Shown: positions 6,496 to 15,718, numbered from the stretch's first letter. The stretch: 64,000 bases of DNA from Psychrobacter pygoscelis (GCF_004335015.1 NZ_RQRU01000004.1:160877-224876), one strand, 5' to 3'. Notes: generated by a model not told the origin, from the letters alone. A program made the numbers and translations.

Positions 6496-7762
6496 TGTTG
6501 CTATCTCGTTTCCCAAAAAGTTTGCAGCATTTGACAAGCCTAGTCGCTATAAATTTGCCCGTGGTGGCCGAGGTAGCGCTAAGTCTTGGACGGTAGCGCG
6601 CAAACTCTTATTAATCGGCGGCCAAAGCCCTAAGCGCATCTTGTGCACTCGTGAGGTTCAAAAGTCAATCAAGCAGTCAGTACACCAGCTTTTAAAAGAC
6701 CAAGTGACAGCGCTAGGGCTTGGTGGCTTCTATAATGTATTAGAGACTGAAATCAGAGGTAAAAACGGTACTCGAATCTACTTTAGCGGCCTAAGTGACC
6801 AGACCGTTGATAGTATCAAGTCCTTTGAGGGCGTGGATATCTGTTGGATTGAAGAAGGACAAGCAATCACAGATAAGTCACTCAAGATTTTAGCGCCAAC
6901 AATCCGTGCTAAAGGCTCAGAAATTTGGGTGACTTACAACCCACAGCTAGATACTGACCCCATCCATGTTTTAGCCAATAGTGGCCGTAGCGATGTTATT
7001 ACTATTGATGTCAATTGGTATGATAATCCGTGGTTTCCCGAAGTGCTTAACAATGAGCGTCTAGAAGCTAAGGCTGCGCTATCAAAGGCTGAGTACGAAC
7101 ATATCTGGGAGGGTAAGTGTATGCCAGCCGTTGAGGGTGCTATTTATTTCAATGAGATTGCAGACGCGGAAGCTAAAGGTCGTGTAACTCTACTCCCTTA
7201 TGACCCCATGCTTAAAGTACATACGATCTGGGACTTAGGGTTTAATGACTCAATGTTTATCTTGTTTGCACAGCGCCTTGCGTCAGAAGTGCGAATTATT
7301 GATGCAATTGAGGATAACAGGCGCACGTTAGTTAGCTATGTAACTGAGGATGTAGCACCTCGTAACTATAACTGGGGTGATGACTGGCTACCACACGATG
7401 GTTTTGCCAAGCGTCATCAAAGTGGAAAGTCTGACGCTGAGGTTATGAGGTTGCTAGGGCGTAATGTGGCTCAAATACCAAACATGGAGGTTGAGGCGGG
7501 GATTCGTCGAGGTCGTGAGGTGTTCCCTCGCATTTACTTCAATAAAGAATCCGAGGGCGTTATGCGACTTGTGGAGTGCTTAAAGCGATACCGTAGGCAT
7601 GTCAGCAAATCCACAGGGGAGCCAAGCCGACCTGTTCATGATGAATACAGCCATGGAGCTGATGCATTTAGATACTTGTGCATTGTGTCTGACAAGCTAA
7701 CCAATCACAACCAAGACGACCTGCCACCACAACCCATCCCCACAGTAACAAGTTATTGGTAA
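6488..7762 (+). CDS. terL: Terminase large subunit (PBSX/Terminase_3 family)
   Basis: This is the packaging motor and headful nuclease. The ATPase domain has Walker A GGRGSAKS (26-33) and Walker B VDICWIEE (Asp117, Glu122/123). TYNPQLDTDP follows as the usual coupling motif. The C-terminal RNase H-like nuclease starts at WDLGFNDSM with catalytic Asp249 and includes the late DEYSHGADAFRY motif. The 424-residue length is typical. It is translationally coupled to terS by overlap, and the portal gene follows directly. Confidence 0.95.
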   Translation: MNDVAISFPKKFAAFDKPSRYKFARGGRGSAKSWTVARKLLLIGGQSPKRILCTREVQKSIKQSVHQLLKDQVTALGLGGFYNVLETEIRGKNGTRIYFSGLSDQTVDSIKSFEGVDICWIEEGQAITDKSLKILAPTIRAKGSEIWVTYNPQLDTDPIHVLANSGRSDVITIDVNWYDNPWFPEVLNNERLEAKAALSKAEYEHIWEGKCMPAVEGAIYFNEIADAEAKGRVTLLPYDPMLKVHTIWDLGFNDSMFILFAQRLASEVRIIDAIEDNRRTLVSYVTEDVAPRNYNWGDDWLPHDGFAKRHQSGKSDAEVMRLLGRNVAQIPNMEVEAGIRRGREVFPRIYFNKESEGVMRLVECLKRYRRHVSKSTGEPSRPVHDEYSHGADAFRYLCIVSDKLTNHNQDDLPPQPIPTVTSYW

Positions 7763-7767
7763 TCAAT

Positions 7768-9942
7768 ATGAGCAAGCAAACAGACTTACACCAGCGCTTG
7801 CTAGAGCGCATTGATGTAGACTTTGATCAGTCACAAGAGAACCAAAAAGAATCTTACGATGACCGCCGATTCTGCTTTGTTTCAGGTGCTCAGTGGGATG
7901 GTGACATTGGGCGTCAATTCGAGGGCCGACCAAAGTTCGAGTTTAATAAAATCCAACTTAGTGTTATCCGCATCTACAACGAATGGGCTAAAAACCGATT
8001 TACTGTAGAGTTTCGCCCGAAAAACCATATTGCCGATGCTGACACTGCCGAGACACTGCAAAACCTCTTTAGGGCTGACGAGCGAGATAGTAACGCCGAT
8101 GAAGCTTACAGTACTGCTTTTTTTGAAGGAATCAGTGGCGGAATTAGTGCGGTCATGCTTAAAGCTGAGTATGAAGATGAATATAGTGATGAAGATGATC
8201 ATCAGAGAATCAGAATCAAACCCATCTTTGAAGCTGACACTTGCGTCTATTGGGATGCAAACGCTAAGCGCTACGACAAGGCGGATGCTAATCATGTGAC
8301 AATCGTCACATCAATGAGTAAATCAGCTTTTGAAGCAAAGTATCACAAAGAGCCATGCAGTTTTGACAATTTGCAAGGTATGCGATTTGATTGGCGAAAT
8401 GGTGACAGTATCAAAGTTGCTGAACACTACGAATTAACAGAAAACAAAGTCGATATTATCAAGCTTGAGCATGAGCACGCCGACCCTGTAACGCTTGATG
8501 TGCCAAATAAAAAAGACGCCGAAGAAGTTGCAGAGTTTGAACAAGAGCTTGATTCGTTGTTGGCTCAAGGCTATGAGGTTGTTCTCGAAAAGAAAATCAA
8601 GCGCCGAGTAGTTAAAGGCTATGTGCTCGACGGTAGCGGCATTATTGAGAAACTAGGCGTCATAGCGGGCGACTATCTGCCAATAGCACCGTTTTATGGC
8701 AAGCGCATGTATATCAGTGGTCGCGAGGTCACTCAAGGGCACGTTCGACTGTCTCGTGACGCTCAGATTGCTTATAACGTCAAGATGTCAGGCTTGATTG
8801 ACTTGGCGAGTCGCCCTCAAGATGAGATACCTATCTTTACACCTGCACAGATCGCAGGTCATGAATTTATCTGGGCGAATAAAGAGGTTAAGCGCAAGCC
8901 GTACCTCACGATTAATCCAACTAAGGACGGCAATGGCAACATGGTCGCAGTGGGGCCGCAGGCTTACACCAAGTCGCCGCAGATACCACAAGCCATGGGC
9001 GCTTTGATTGACAAAGCAGGGCAAGATATAGCCGAGCTGACGGGCAACCAAGCGAACGGCGAGCAGCTAGTCTCTAACGTCTCGACGCAAGCGGTCGAAA
9101 TGGTGCAGGATAAGGTAGACGCTCAGGCTTATATCTATCTTGATAACTTTGCTAAGACCATGGCGCATGTTGGCCGGATTTGGCTATCAATGGCCAAAAC
9201 CATTTACGACGAAGAACAGCGTGAAATGACGGGCTTGACTCATGATGATCAAGATGTTGATATTGTCATCAACAAGCCGACCATCAAAGACGGCAAACTT
9301 GCGTATGAAAACGACTTGCAAGGCGGCACGTACAAAGTAACGGTTGATGTTGGCGAAGCGTTTGCGACTCAGCGAGACAAGACGATTAAGCGTCTGCTCA
9401 ACTTAGTGCCGATGATTACCGACCCACAGCAGCAGTCCGCACTACTCAATACCATCTTGGCCAACCAAGAAGGCGAAGGGTTGCAAGACCTCAGAAAATG
9501 GGCACGTAAGAATCTTATCAGCATGCAAATTGTTGAGCCTAACGAAGAGGAGCAAAAAGAACTCGCAGCAGCTCAAGCAGCAGCCAGTCAGCAACCGCCA
9601 TCAGCGCAAGACCAATGGATGGAAGCAGAGGCCGCTAAAGCTCATGCTAATGCTGAGAAAGCTAAAGCTGACGTTCAAAAAACACTTGCCGAGGTTGACG
9701 AGACACGAGCTGATACTGCTAAGACGATGTTTGAGATACAAAAGGAGCAGCAGCAAGTGCAGCAGACGATGGAGCAGATGATGGCTATCTTGCAAGCCAT
9801 GCAGCAATCTCAAATGCAGAGTGAGCAGCAGATCAAGCAAGAGGTGACGCCTCCACCGATGCCGCCCATGGGCGAAATGCCTGCGCCGCCAGCGGGTATG
9901 CCTGATATAGAGCAAATGCCGCCTGAGGAGCTAATGCGATGA
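7768..9942 (+). CDS. Portal protein, P22 gp1-like
   Basis: Twelve copies form the channel at one head vertex through which DNA is packaged and ejected. The 724-residue length matches P22 gp1 (725). The N-terminus (DFDQSQENQKESYDDRRFC, then GAQWDGDI and NKIQLSVIRIYNEWAKNR) follows the P22 portal pattern. The last ~150 residues are rich in Gln, Ala and Met with heptad-like spacing, fitting the long helical barrel of P22-type portals. ATG 7768 is preferred over a TTG at 7756. It follows terL directly. Confidence 0.92.
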   Translation: MSKQTDLHQRLLERIDVDFDQSQENQKESYDDRRFCFVSGAQWDGDIGRQFEGRPKFEFNKIQLSVIRIYNEWAKNRFTVEFRPKNHIADADTAETLQNLFRADERDSNADEAYSTAFFEGISGGISAVMLKAEYEDEYSDEDDHQRIRIKPIFEADTCVYWDANAKRYDKADANHVTIVTSMSKSAFEAKYHKEPCSFDNLQGMRFDWRNGDSIKVAEHYELTENKVDIIKLEHEHADPVTLDVPNKKDAEEVAEFEQELDSLLAQGYEVVLEKKIKRRVVKGYVLDGSGIIEKLGVIAGDYLPIAPFYGKRMYISGREVTQGHVRLSRDAQIAYNVKMSGLIDLASRPQDEIPIFTPAQIAGHEFIWANKEVKRKPYLTINPTKDGNGNMVAVGPQAYTKSPQIPQAMGALIDKAGQDIAELTGNQANGEQLVSNVSTQAVEMVQDKVDAQAYIYLDNFAKTMAHVGRIWLSMAKTIYDEEQREMTGLTHDDQDVDIVINKPTIKDGKLAYENDLQGGTYKVTVDVGEAFATQRDKTIKRLLNLVPMITDPQQQSALLNTILANQEGEGLQDLRKWARKNLISMQIVEPNEEEQKELAAAQAAASQQPPSAQDQWMEAEAAKAHANAEKAKADVQKTLAEVDETRADTAKTMFEIQKEQQQVQQTMEQMMAILQAMQQSQMQSEQQIKQEVTPPPMPPMGEMPAPPAGMPDIEQMPPEELMR

Positions 9943-10067
9943 ATATTAACCTAGAAAAATTGTATTGGCTTGTATTAATACCATTACTTTTATTGGTTGC
10001 AGCTTTTGTAAACACTGAAAAAATTGGATTGCAAAAAGCCGAATCTCACAAAAATTGCGGTAACTAA
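9939..10067 (+). CDS. Small membrane protein between portal and scaffold, 42 aa
   Basis: The ATG overlaps the portal stop codon (ATGA). The product has one hydrophobic segment (LYWLVLIPLLLLVAAFV) and a short polar tail ending in HKNCGN. It is the last frame before a strong terminator. Overlap with the portal gene and membrane topology support it; function is unknown. Confidence 0.5.
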   Translation: MNINLEKLYWLVLIPLLLLVAAFVNTEKIGLQKAESHKNCGN

Positions 10068-10079
10068 ATAAATCTAATT

Positions 10080-10110
10080 AAAGCCCCCTCATTCGAGCGG
10101 GGCTTTTTTA
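10080..10110 (+). terminator. Intrinsic terminator between portal and scaffold genes
   Basis: AGCCCC and GGGGCT arms around CTCATTCGAGC are followed by six T. It lies inside the late operon, so it must be read through or must trim expression. Confidence 0.8.
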
Positions 10111-10164
10111 ATGCCCGAATTTTAACAACGGCGACCAGATGCCATAATCTGAGGAGTAATAACA

Positions 10165-11061
10165 ATGAGTGAGTATGACGACGACAATGTAGAGTATGAC
10201 GATATCGACGAACAAGAGGAAGCTACTGAGACCGAGCCGGAAGCTGACGAATTGCCCGATGATGTCGATGATACAGACGAAGACGGTGAAGAACCCGATG
10301 CCGAATCTGATGAAGAAGATGACCCAGCCGATGATGAGCTGGGTTTTTCTTTTGATGACGACGAAGAAGGCGAAGGCGGCGACCCTTACGCTGGTCAGGA
10401 GGCCCCGCAGTGGGTCAAAGACCTGCGGAAAAAGAACCGTGAGCTTGAGCGACAGAAGCGAGAGCTTGAAGCCAAGGTGGGAATCAATAGTCAGCAGCCA
10501 GTGTTGCGCGAGAAGCCAACACTAGAAGACTTTGACTATGACTCTGACGCTTTTGAGCAAGAGTTGCTTGCTTGGCATACCGAAAAACAGCAGTACGAGC
10601 AAAAGGTGCAGCAAGAACAGCAGAAATATCAGCAATATGACGAGCGTTATAAAGCTGATGTAGATGCAATCCGTACCAAAGCCGATGACTACGATGAAGT
10701 AGAGGGCGTGGTCATCGATACGCTGCCTGAAGTCAAGCAGGCCATGCTCAAGATGCTATGCGACAACCCTGCAAAGATGGCTTATACGCTGGGCAAGTCG
10801 CCTAATAAATTAGCAGAGCTGTCAAAGCTTGACGAGCCGCAATTTATTAAACAAATCGTACTCTTGGAGCAAAAAATGTCGCAATCTAAAACTAAGTCTA
10901 AATCACGAAACCCCAACAAGCCAAAGCCTACAAGCCACGAATTAACGGGTGGTGCAGGCGGTGGCGATACTCAATTAGCAAAACTTGAAGCGCAAGCGGA
11001 AAAAACTGGCGACCGGTCTAAAGTCGTCGCTTACAAGCGCTCGCTTCGTAACAAATCTTAA
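10165..11061 (+). CDS. Scaffolding protein, P22 gp8-like
   Basis: Scaffold proteins co-assemble with coat protein into procapsids and then leave. The 298-residue product sits exactly between portal and coat, the scaffold position in P22. It has an extremely acidic first ~75 residues (mostly Asp and Glu). A long helical region follows (RKKNRELERQKRELEAKVG onward), and the lysine-rich tail (SKSRNPNKPKP, then KVVAYKRSLRNK) resembles the basic coat-binding helix-turn-helix of scaffolds. No sequence motif is diagnostic, so the call leans on position, composition and length. Confidence 0.8.
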   Translation: MSEYDDDNVEYDDIDEQEEATETEPEADELPDDVDDTDEDGEEPDAESDEEDDPADDELGFSFDDDEEGEGGDPYAGQEAPQWVKDLRKKNRELERQKRELEAKVGINSQQPVLREKPTLEDFDYDSDAFEQELLAWHTEKQQYEQKVQQEQQKYQQYDERYKADVDAIRTKADDYDEVEGVVIDTLPEVKQAMLKMLCDNPAKMAYTLGKSPNKLAELSKLDEPQFIKQIVLLEQKMSQSKTKSKSRNPNKPKPTSHELTGGAGGGDTQLAKLEAQAEKTGDRSKVVAYKRSLRNKS

Positions 11062-11076
11062 TTTAAGGAGGCCTAA

Positions 11077-12351
11077 ATGGCTGGAACTGGCAAATTAACT
11101 AAGCAAGAGATTGTAGCTTTTGATGATATGGTCGAAGGCTTTGAAGAAGCGCTTGTTTACACTCAGGCGGCTAAGGTCTATCCACTGCCTAGCGGTCGTG
11201 TCGCTTTACGCGGGAATGATACTATCTGGCGGCCTATGCCTAAGCAAATCATATCACAAGAAGGACTAAACCAAAAAGGCAACTTTGTCACTCCAACTGA
11301 GCTTGCTGCGCCTGTTAGTGTTGATCGCAATCGCTCAGTGCCTTTTTCCGTGCATCCAAGCGAGTTGCGCGATGAAAGCGCGATGAAAGAATGGGGCGAT
11401 TCTGCGAAAATCACGTTGGCTAGTAAGGTTAATGATGCCTTACGCCGTGAAGCTGCTTTTTATTCATCAATCGTTGATGTACGAGCTGGAGCGCCTACAG
11501 GCTTCCGTGACGTGGCAACAATGAAGGCTAAGCTAGACCGTCTGGGCGTTCGCGGCACTAATCGCATGGGCTTTTACTCATCTACCGCAATGATTGATAT
11601 GGCTGACAACTTAGCCAGTCGTCAAAATCTCATTGGCAAAACCGCCACCGCTTACGAAGAAGCTTATGTAAATCGTATTGCAGGCGTAAGCATACATGAA
11701 GATGATTCACCTGTATGGTTGAGCGCGTCTACTGTCACTGGCGCAACTATTGCGGCTGCTAATCAGCGCCACATCCCTACTGCCACCAAAAAAAACGAGG
11801 TCAATGGCAACCAAACCAACGTTGATAACCGTAGTATGATGTTAACAGTTGCTAAAACTAGCGGCACATGGAAGGTGGGCGATGCCTTTACCATCGCGGG
11901 CGTTTATGCGGTGCATGATAAAAACAAAACCAACACGGGCGACCTAAAAACGTTTCGTGTGATTGGTGTTGAGTCCGATTCACGTATTGAGGTTGTGCCT
12001 GCAATTGTGGCAGCTAACCATCCGGCTGCTACAGCATCTGAGCAAGCATATCAAAACGTGTCGGACACTCCTGCGAACGGAGCTGCTATCACCATGCTCA
12101 ACAAGCGTGACACAGCCGTCAATACGTTGTTTGTCAAAGATGCTTTAGAGATCGTTCCTTCAACATTAGGGCTTGACCCTCGTGATGGGTGGTATACCAC
12201 TAAGGCGCGGTTGAGTAATGGCCTGGAGGTTTACTACAGCCGCCAAGGTGACATTGACGACCTTAGCATCAAATGCCGCTATGACGTGGTGTTTGGTACA
12301 GCACTACTTAACCCCGAAATGGGCGGCATTCAACTATTTGAACAAGGCTAG
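11077..12351 (+). CDS. Major coat protein, P22 gp5-like
   Basis: This protein forms the icosahedral head. The 424-residue length is close to P22 gp5 (430), and the N-terminus (LTKQEIVAFDDMVEGFEEALV) with the VNDALRREAAFYSSIV segment follows that family's HK97-like fold. The central part (about 230-310) would hold the inserted I-domain of P22 coats. A strong AAGGAGG precedes the ATG. It lies directly after the scaffold gene, as in P22. Confidence 0.92.
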   Translation: MAGTGKLTKQEIVAFDDMVEGFEEALVYTQAAKVYPLPSGRVALRGNDTIWRPMPKQIISQEGLNQKGNFVTPTELAAPVSVDRNRSVPFSVHPSELRDESAMKEWGDSAKITLASKVNDALRREAAFYSSIVDVRAGAPTGFRDVATMKAKLDRLGVRGTNRMGFYSSTAMIDMADNLASRQNLIGKTATAYEEAYVNRIAGVSIHEDDSPVWLSASTVTGATIAAANQRHIPTATKKNEVNGNQTNVDNRSMMLTVAKTSGTWKVGDAFTIAGVYAVHDKNKTNTGDLKTFRVIGVESDSRIEVVPAIVAANHPAATASEQAYQNVSDTPANGAAITMLNKRDTAVNTLFVKDALEIVPSTLGLDPRDGWYTTKARLSNGLEVYYSRQGDIDDLSIKCRYDVVFGTALLNPEMGGIQLFEQG

Positions 12352-12362
12352 GAGGTTAACCA

Positions 12363-12554
12363 ATGGTACAACCAGTATTAACAGTGGGTGATAAGAGTGA
12401 AGATGCTAAAACAGGTCTGCATTACTGCATGATAAAAGCAGATGGCAAAGATGTGATGGAGGGTGTAGGCGATACGCCATACCAAGCTAAGCGAAACGCA
12501 GTTGCCAAGTACCGTAAGGAAAACCCATTAGCGTTTTTAGATATTCCTGAGTAG
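12363..12554 (+). CDS. Phage hypothetical protein, 63 aa
   Basis: A strong AGGAGG precedes the ATG, and the gene starts 11 bases after the coat stop. The sequence reads MVQPVLTVGDKSEDAKTG and ends with a basic helix (YQAKRNAVAKYRKENP). There is no motif I recognise. The location beside the coat gene suggests a minor structural or assembly role, which is only inference. Confidence 0.6.
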   Translation: MVQPVLTVGDKSEDAKTGLHYCMIKADGKDVMEGVGDTPYQAKRNAVAKYRKENPLAFLDIPE

Positions 12555-12581
12555 AGATTAATTACCGAGATTTATAGTTAT

Positions 12582-12628
12582 ATGCGCTGTCTACGGACGG
12601 CGCATATTGCGATAGATTTTGCTATAAT
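12582..12628 (+). promoter_or_regulatory. Internal promoter with overlapping palindrome
   Basis: TGCTATAAT (12620-12628) is an extended -10 element. Just upstream ATGCGC (12582-12587) and GCGCAT (12600-12605) form a palindrome with a second inner pair GTC/GAC. The palindrome covers the -35 region and could be an operator. The next gene starts at 12652. Confidence 0.5.
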
Positions 12629-12651
12629 AACCTTACAAACTGGAGGTTTTT

Positions 12652-12888
12652 ATGAGTATTGTGGTTAGGTTTGAGTTGACCGAATCCGAGGCGCAGCAGT
12701 TAGCTAAAATCGTAGCCGAACATAGTTTTTTAATGTCTGCAAATAGTAAAAACTTAAACAAGCAGGGTAAAGCAAGTCTTAGTGAGCTTTTGTCAGCGCA
12801 GGCTAAAATTAACACCGCCATAGCTGAGCATATAGTATGCAGTGCTGATGACGTAGTGCGATGCACTACACCGGAGTTTTATCAATAG
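12652..12888 (+). CDS. Phage hypothetical protein, 78 aa, with its own promoter
   Basis: ACTGGAGG precedes the ATG. The product is helical (ELTESEAQQLAKIVAEHSFLM) with a middle KNLNKQGKASLSELLSAQ segment and a cysteine near the end. I do not recognise it. It is preceded by an extended -10 promoter and palindrome, so unlike its neighbours it may be expressed independently of the late promoter, perhaps from the silent prophage. Confidence 0.6.
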   Translation: MSIVVRFELTESEAQQLAKIVAEHSFLMSANSKNLNKQGKASLSELLSAQAKINTAIAEHIVCSADDVVRCTTPEFYQ

Positions 12889-12897
12889 TAGTGCATA

Positions 12898-12957
12898 ATG
12901 AGTCGATTAATATCAGCTGCAGAAGCTAGAAGTATGACAATAGTAAAGCTGAAGTAA
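12898..12957 (+). pseudogene. Possible gene remnant, 19 codons
   Basis: ATG 12898 opens MSRLISAAEARSMTIVKLK and stops at 12957. ISAAEAR followed by a short polar stretch is a common start for small phage proteins, so this may be the stump of a decayed gene. The rest of the gap to 13,000 has no frame. Evidence is thin. Confidence 0.2.
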
Positions 12958-12999
12958 GTGGCATTAAAATATCTTGGTAGAAGCTAAAGTTAAACGCAA

Positions 13000-13027
13000 T
13001 AAAAAACCCCACTATGGGGTTTTTTTA
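13000..13027 (+). terminator. Intrinsic terminator
   Basis: AAAACCCC and GGGGTTTT arms around ACTAT, with flanking A and T runs. It separates the independently promoted 78-aa gene from the next late gene. Confidence 0.8.
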
Positions 13028-13052
13028 TTGCCTAAAAATAAGGACTAACACT

Positions 13053-13586
13053 ATGTCAAAAATGATGATTTACGCAGCGCTAGGCGCAGTTGGCGGCACT
13101 ATTGAAAACGTTTGGGGCGTTGAGATGCGAACCGACCTTATCGACCCTACCGATGCTGAAGCGGTTGAAAAAGCCAAAGCAGACGGTTGGCACAATTCTC
13201 CACAGCCTGTGATTGATGAAATCGAAGGTCAAAAGCTCAAGGCTCAAAACAAAGCGCTAGGAACCGCTGTCGGTGAGCTACAGCTTAAAGAACACGTTGA
13301 ACAGCTAAAAACTGAAAACAAAGAACTAAAAGAGCGCCACAAAGAACTTGAATTGCAGCTATCCACTGCGTTAACTGAGATTGCAGGTTATGAGGTGAAG
13401 GTTAAAGATCTGAAAGATAAGCTGGCCATCTATGAGACCGCTAAAGACACCGACGGCGATGGCAAGGTCTCTTATGACGAGATGACCGCTGATGAGCTGC
13501 GAGCGCTATTAGACCAGCGGAAAGTTGAGTATAAAGCACGTGATAGCAAGTCAGATTTAGTCCAAAAAGCACAAGACAGCGAGTAA
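13053..13586 (+). CDS. Phage protein with coiled coil, EF-hand-like loop and HeH/LEM-like C-terminus
   Basis: The 177-residue product starts at ATG 13053; the longer frame from 13,014 runs into the terminator. Residues about 55-125 are a charged coiled coil (KTENKELKERHKELELQL). Residues 132-143 (DTDGDGKVSYDE) fit the 12-residue EF-hand calcium loop exactly. The last ~35 residues (MTADELRALLDQRKVEYKAR then KSDLVQKAQ) look like a HeH/LEM helix-extended-loop-helix motif seen in phage head-tail region proteins. It sits between coat and gp4-like genes, where head-completion or minor head proteins are expected. The exact role is unknown. Confidence 0.65.
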   Translation: MSKMMIYAALGAVGGTIENVWGVEMRTDLIDPTDAEAVEKAKADGWHNSPQPVIDEIEGQKLKAQNKALGTAVGELQLKEHVEQLKTENKELKERHKELELQLSTALTEIAGYEVKVKDLKDKLAIYETAKDTDGDGKVSYDEMTADELRALLDQRKVEYKARDSKSDLVQKAQDSE

Positions 13587-13589
13587 ATC

Positions 13590-13997
13590 ATGATCACTAA
13601 GCGAGACATAGTTGACCGAGCTTTTAAGCTTTTAGCCATGTCTGGCTATGAGCTTGATGATTCGCCAGAGGATGAGCAAGACATTGTACAGACGCTCGAT
13701 GACTTGATGGCTGAGATTCAGACTGACAATTGCCATTTTGGCTATATCGTGTCTGATATGGTCGATAGCTACCTGGGCGACGAGGCGGGCATCAAGCGAG
13801 ATGCTGTCTCAGGCATCGCTCATAAGCTTGCGCTGCGAATCTGTAGTCTGTATGGCAAAGTGCCGCCGCCTCTGCTTGTCAATCAAGCCGACGACGCTTA
13901 CAACGCTCTGCTGACTCGCTATCAAAAGATACCTGATGCGGTAAGTGCTACAAAAACTTGGCAGTTTGGTTCGGGTAATAAAGTTAGGTGGTGGTGA
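13590..13997 (+). CDS. Packaged-DNA stabilisation protein, P22 gp4-like
   Basis: In P22, gp4 binds beneath the portal and begins tail assembly. The 135-residue product has the family's helical pattern: ITKRDIVDRAFKLLAMSG, an acidic loop, VQTLDDLMAEIQTDN, and AVSGIAHKLALRICSLYG. It is shorter than P22 gp4 (166). Position between the head genes and the gp10-like gene agrees. It ends two bases before the gp10-like start. Confidence 0.8.
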   Translation: MITKRDIVDRAFKLLAMSGYELDDSPEDEQDIVQTLDDLMAEIQTDNCHFGYIVSDMVDSYLGDEAGIKRDAVSGIAHKLALRICSLYGKVPPPLLVNQADDAYNALLTRYQKIPDAVSATKTWQFGSGNKVRWW

Positions 13998-13998
13998 T

Positions 13999-15414
13999 AT
14001 GCAAATACCCATAGTTAATGGCATTTACACTGACATGACGGCTGACTATCGCACGTCATATCCGCTTAATCTTGTGCCAGTGCCAAAACAAAACGGCATT
14101 AGCGCGGGCTATCTACGCAAGGCTGATGGTATCAAGCTGCTATGTGGTGCGAGTCGGTCGGGTGTAGATAGAGGTGGCATCAATTGGAAAGATGTCTGTT
14201 ATCGAGTAATTGGCAGTACTCTCTATCGAGTTACAGAGCATGGACAATGCACTGCTATTGGAGCAATCTCTGGTAGCAATCAATGCACGTTTGCTTACTC
14301 GTTTGACCGATTGGCCATTGCAGGCGGCGGCAATCTCTACTATTTGCAAGGTAATACGCTGTCACAAGTGACTAATACGAATCTAGGCCGTGTCGTAGAT
14401 GCAGAGTGGATTGACGGCTATTTTGTCACTACTGATGGTGAATATGTCGTACAGACTGAACTTAACGACCCTACCAAAGTTAGTCCAACTAAATACGGCT
14501 CGTCTGAGGCTGATCCTGACCCTATTATTGGCTTGCTTAAAGTGCGTAACGAGCTATGCGTCTTTAACCGCTATACCATAGAAGTTTTTGACAACACAGG
14601 CGGCGCAGGGTTTGCGTTTAGTCGAATCGATGGCGCAATGATGACCAAAGGACTGATTGGTACAAGTGCCAAGTGTCAGTTTGCCGGAAGCTTTGCTTTT
14701 GTTGGCAGCGGAAAGAATCAGCCATGCAGTGTGTACCTTGGCGCTAATGGCGGCTTATCTAAGGTCGCTACTCGAGAGATTGAGCGCATTTTAGCTGATT
14801 ATACAGATGCTCAATTATCTGAGGTTGTGCTGGAATCAAAAGAACAAGACATGCACCAGCATTTGTACTTGCATTTGCCTGATAAAACAATGGTGTATGA
14901 CTTTGCAGCATCTCAGGTAATGCAGCAGCCAATTTGGTTTGAGTTGTCATCGTCTACGGATGGCAAGGGCGCATATCGAGCGATTAACCACGTTTGGTGT
15001 TATAACCGCTGGATAGTAGGAGATCGCATCGATGGACGTATTGGTGTCTTAGACAACAAGCTGAGTAGTCACTATGGCAAGCCAGTCACTTGGCAGATAC
15101 AGACCACTTTTATCTATAACGGCGGACAATCTGGTCAAATCAAATCAGTTGAATTGGTTGGATTAACTGGCCGTGTTAATGACATGTCCAATCCGCAAGT
15201 ATTTTTAAGCTACACCAAAGATGGCCTGAGATGGTCCAATGAGCGGCTGCAAAGCCAAGGTATGCGTGGACACTACAGCAAGCGCATTGTATGGCTTAGA
15301 GCCGTGGGTAAGTTTCAGCAGATGGTAGGCTTACGCTTCCGTGGTTGTGATGACTCGCTAGCATCATTTACAGCGGTTGAGATTGACGTGGAGGGCTTTG
15401 GTAATGGCGGATAA
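13999..15414 (+). CDS. Packaged-DNA stabilisation protein, P22 gp10-like
   Basis: P22 gp10 forms the hexameric hub under gp4 to which tailspikes attach. The 471-residue length matches gp10 (472). The N-terminus has the expected PIVNGIYTDMTADYRTSYPLN, and SAGYLRKADGIK parallels the P22 SGYLRSFPGI segment. Several blades of a beta-propeller-like fold follow. I use ATG 13999 (GGTGGTG upstream), because the longer frame overlaps the previous gene by 50 bp. Confidence 0.85.
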   Translation: MQIPIVNGIYTDMTADYRTSYPLNLVPVPKQNGISAGYLRKADGIKLLCGASRSGVDRGGINWKDVCYRVIGSTLYRVTEHGQCTAIGAISGSNQCTFAYSFDRLAIAGGGNLYYLQGNTLSQVTNTNLGRVVDAEWIDGYFVTTDGEYVVQTELNDPTKVSPTKYGSSEADPDPIIGLLKVRNELCVFNRYTIEVFDNTGGAGFAFSRIDGAMMTKGLIGTSAKCQFAGSFAFVGSGKNQPCSVYLGANGGLSKVATREIERILADYTDAQLSEVVLESKEQDMHQHLYLHLPDKTMVYDFAASQVMQQPIWFELSSSTDGKGAYRAINHVWCYNRWIVGDRIDGRIGVLDNKLSSHYGKPVTWQIQTTFIYNGGQSGQIKSVELVGLTGRVNDMSNPQVFLSYTKDGLRWSNERLQSQGMRGHYSKRIVWLRAVGKFQQMVGLRFRGCDDSLASFTAVEIDVEGFGNGG

Positions 15415-15718
15415 TAAGCGATTAAAGCTACCAAGAGCCACTTTAGCAAAAATAACAGGCAACGACCCTCAAGCTATCAAAGCGTTTGAAGGTATGCAGT
15501 CACAAGTTTTTGAGCAAAATCCCGCTGAAATCAAAGTGATTTTTGACTCAATTGCCGAGGTGATGGCGCAGACAATACAAGCAACGATCATTGCTCATCA
15601 AGTCGCGCAAGAGCAAACCCCTTATTTACAGGCGGTAGGCGTGCCGATTGAGTCATCTTTTAACTTAAACCCTGTTAATTTACCGCATGACGAAACTAAT
15701 TATCTGGTGACTGTATGA
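15404..15718 (+). CDS. Phage hypothetical protein in the tail-needle gene position, 104 aa
   Basis: The ATG lies 11 bases inside the gp10-like gene and the stop overlaps the next ATG (ATGA). The product (MADNKRLKLPRATLAKITG) is mainly helical in the middle and ends LPHDETNYLVTV. In P22 this position codes for the gp26 tail needle, a 233-residue trimeric coiled coil. Here the protein is under half that length and without heptad-rich sequence. It might be a short plug; no motif confirms that. Confidence 0.55.
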   Translation: MADNKRLKLPRATLAKITGNDPQAIKAFEGMQSQVFEQNPAEIKVIFDSIAEVMAQTIQATIIAHQVAQEQTPYLQAVGVPIESSFNLNPVNLPHDETNYLVTV

